Source: an uncultured Eggerthellaceae bacterium (lineage in GTDB: Bacteria; Actinomycetota; Coriobacteriia; Coriobacteriales; Eggerthellaceae). From it: a stretch of 6,519 nt of DNA. Below the pieces are notes generated by a model that was not told where the DNA came from, made no database searches, and was given only the letters and a program-made list of their open reading frames with translations. Below are positions 4,826 to 6,519 of this stretch, piece after piece. The translations under genes were made by a program, and so were the position numbers. The stretch is from contig CAJTML010000115.1 of the NCBI GenBank assembly GCA_910577495.1, forward strand, positions 1-6,519, in the 5' to 3' direction. How positions within the stretch are numbered: the first letter of the stretch is position 1; every line of letters starts with the position of its first letter.

Positions 4826-6118
4826 ATGAGCATCATTATTGACGTGTATGGTCGCGAAGTTTTGGACTCTCGCGGAAATCCAACCGTTGAGGTTGAGGTG
4901 GTACTGGAGGACGGCGCATTTGGTCGCGCGGCGGTTCCGTCAGGTGCTTCAACTGGCGCATTTGAGGCAGTAGAGCTTCGCGATGGCGACAAGTCTCGCT
5001 ATCTGGGCAAGGGTACGTTAGATGCCGTCGCGCATGTCAACACCGAGATTGCTGACGTGCTGGTGGGCATGGAGGCGGATGATCAGCGCGCATTGGACGA
5101 GCTGATGATTGCTGCTGATGGCACGGAGAACAAGGGCAAGCTGGGCGCAAACGCCATTTTGGGTGCTTCGCTTGCAGCCGCAAAGGCAGCTGCTGAGTCT
5201 GCTGAGCTTTCGCTCTACAAATACGTTGGTGGCGCAAATGCTCATCTGCTGCCGACCCCGATGATGAACATCCTCAACGGTGGCGTGCATGCAGATAACA
5301 ACGTTGACTTCCAAGAGTTCATGATTATGCCGGTAGGCGCTGAGTCTTTCGCCGAAGCACTGCGTTGGTGCGCAGAGATCTATCACACCCTCAAAAAGGT
5401 GCTGCATGACGCAGGCCTCGGTGGCGGCGTTGGCGACGAGGGTGGTTTCGCCCCGAACTTCAAGACTAACGAAGAGCCGCTGGAATACATCGTCGAGGCA
5501 TGCGAGGCTGCAGGCTATAAGCCCGGCTCAGACATCATGTTCGCCATGGATCCGGCATCAACTGAGTTCTATGACGCTGACAAGCAGAAGTACATTCTGG
5601 CAGGCGAAGGCCGTGAGCTGACCAGCGACGAAATGGTTGATTACTGGGAGGCACTGGTTAACAAATACCCGATCATCTCCATTGAAGACGGCATGGCCGA
5701 GGAAGACTGGGATGGCTGGAAGGCGCTGACCGAGCGCATTGGCGACCACGTGCAGCTGGTGGGCGACGACCTGTTCGTCACCAACTCAAAGCGTCTGGCA
5801 AAGGGCATTGAGCTGGGATGCGCTAACGCAATCCTCATTAAGGTGAACCAGATCGGCAGCTTGACCGAGACCCTTGAGGCAATTGAAATGGCAAAGCAGG
5901 CAGGGTATGCCTGTGTTATGAGCCATCGCTCGGGCGAGACCGAAGACACCACCATTGCTGACCTGTCGGTTGCCTGCAACACCGGTCAGATCAAGACGGG
6001 TGCTCCGTGTCGCTCGGATCGCGTGGCGAAGTACAACCAGTTGCTGCGTATTGAGGAAGAGCTGGATGGCCAGGGCGTATACGCTGGCATGAAGGCGTTC
6101 TACAACATTAAGCGCTAA
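4826..6118 (+). CDS. eno: Enolase (phosphopyruvate hydratase, EC 4.2.1.11)
   Basis: This encodes 430 residues, the standard bacterial length. Enolase interconverts 2-phosphoglycerate and phosphoenolpyruvate in cytoplasmic glycolysis and gluconeogenesis. The small N-terminal domain (about 1-135) has the mobile loop SGASTGAFEA (39-48). The barrel domain carries His155 (NGGVHADN), Glu164, the acid/base Glu205 (GDEGGFAP), the magnesium ligands Asp242, Glu287 and Asp314, the catalytic base Lys339 inside the signature ILIKVNQIGSLTET (336-349), the loop SHRSGETEDT with His367, Arg368 and Ser369, and Lys390. All are intact, so the enzyme should be active. GAGGAGG at 4814-4820 lies five bases before the ATG. 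It has its own promoter region and is followed after three bases by a LOG-family gene. Confidence 0.98.
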   Translation: MSIIIDVYGREVLDSRGNPTVEVEVVLEDGAFGRAAVPSGASTGAFEAVELRDGDKSRYLGKGTLDAVAHVNTEIADVLVGMEADDQRALDELMIAADGTENKGKLGANAILGASLAAAKAAAESAELSLYKYVGGANAHLLPTPMMNILNGGVHADNNVDFQEFMIMPVGAESFAEALRWCAEIYHTLKKVLHDAGLGGGVGDEGGFAPNFKTNEEPLEYIVEACEAAGYKPGSDIMFAMDPASTEFYDADKQKYILAGEGRELTSDEMVDYWEALVNKYPIISIEDGMAEEDWDGWKALTERIGDHVQLVGDDLFVTNSKRLAKGIELGCANAILIKVNQIGSLTETLEAIEMAKQAGYACVMSHRSGETEDTTIADLSVACNTGQIKTGAPCRSDRVAKYNQLLRIEEELDGQGVYAGMKAFYNIKR

Positions 6119-6121
6119 CGC

Positions 6122-6519
6122 ATGAAGATAACGGTTTACTGCGGTTCGACGTTTGGCATCAACGCCGCCTTTGAGGAGGCGGCGTCCGCCTTAGGGCGCT
6201 GGATTGCGCAATCAGGACACACGCTGGTCTACGGCGGAAGCTCGGTGGGGCTGATGGGTGTGGTGTCGCGCACGGTGCTTGAAGCAGGCGGTATTGTCGA
6301 AGGCGTTGAGCCGCAGTTCTTTATTGATGCGGGTGTCGCGCAGCACGATTTGAGCTCGCTTTTTGTGGTTGACACAATGAGTGAGCGCAAAGCGCTCATG
6401 ATTGAGCTGGGAGATGTCTTTGTGGCGCTTCCCGGTGGCATTGGCACCTTGGAAGAGATTTCCGAGATTATGTCCCGTGTGCGTTTGGGACTGGGTCCTG
6501 ATTGCTGCTACGTGCTCAA
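6122..6519 (+). CDS. LOG-family (TIGR00730) Rossmann-fold protein, 5' part
   Basis: The first 132 codons are present; the frame is open to the window end. LOG proteins split nucleoside 5'-monophosphates such as cytokinin ribotides into base and ribose 5-phosphate; relatives are often mislabelled 'lysine decarboxylase'. Visible marks are the Rossmann start KITVYCGST (2-10), YGGSSVGLMG (37-46), the SERKALM segment (87-93) with the likely catalytic Arg89, and the nucleotide-binding PGGIGTLEE (104-112) with Glu111/Glu112. Some positions depart from the consensus: Ser87 replaces the usual His before x-R-K, GVEP replaces GVIP at 61-64, and after 112 the usual tryptophan-containing stretch reads SRVRLGLGP. 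The substrate is therefore uncertain. The start is three bases after the eno stop with only a weak Shine-Dalgarno, suggesting translation coupled to eno in one mRNA. Confidence 0.88.
   Translation, partial: MKITVYCGSTFGINAAFEEAASALGRWIAQSGHTLVYGGSSVGLMGVVSRTVLEAGGIVEGVEPQFFIDAGVAQHDLSSLFVVDTMSERKALMIELGDVFVALPGGIGTLEEISEIMSRVRLGLGPDCCYVL

Noticed and set aside
5018..5982. Several antisense frames of 63-129 codons opposite eno
   Set aside because: They lie opposite a complete enolase with all catalytic residues and show no family features.

Overview
The window suggests a bacterium of roughly balanced G+C, most likely an actinobacterium of the class Coriobacteriia. This is an inference. It rests on the gene order rpmJ-rpsM-rpsK-rpsD-rpoA-rplQ, a zinc-type ribosomal protein S4 with four cysteines, a compact 316-residue RNA polymerase alpha subunit, an Ala/Lys/Glu-rich tail on L17, and an ECF-transporter gene directly after rplQ. 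No species is asserted; a database search of S4 or enolase would settle it.

Bases 1-3195 are the 3' half of the ribosomal 'alpha' operon. It begins inside rpmJ (L36) and runs through rpsM (S13), rpsK (S11), rpsD (S4), rpoA and rplQ (L17), with gaps of 11-32 bases and a Shine-Dalgarno sequence before each gene. It closes with a strong intrinsic terminator at 3167-3195. The genes make small- and large-subunit ribosomal proteins and the RNA polymerase assembly scaffold, so the unit couples translation and transcription capacity.

Bases 3196-4606 are less conserved. A gene for the membrane subunit of an ECF vitamin/metal transporter (EcfT/CbiQ family) follows the terminator without its usual ATPase partners in view. 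A 200-base gap with no clear gene comes next. Then there is a 78-codon gene for a very acidic, alanine-rich protein I do not recognise. Its 3' side carries a 20-base near-palindrome and a second strong terminator (4577-4606).

Bases 4607-4825 hold no gene. They contain GC-rich 14-base direct repeats, an inverted repeat, and two overlapping promoter candidates for enolase. An 18-base inverted repeat fills the space between the -35 and -10 boxes of one of them.

Bases 4826-6519 carry eno, encoding a complete enolase with all catalytic residues. Three bases later starts a LOG-family (TIGR00730) Rossmann-fold protein that is cut off by the window end. These two are probably co-transcribed.

Most of the window is ordinary housekeeping DNA. 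The parts worth a second look are the two-phase tail of L17, the isolated ecfT, the acidic 78-residue protein, and the repeats and inverted repeats around the eno promoter. I did not find convincing evidence for a new multi-gene system.
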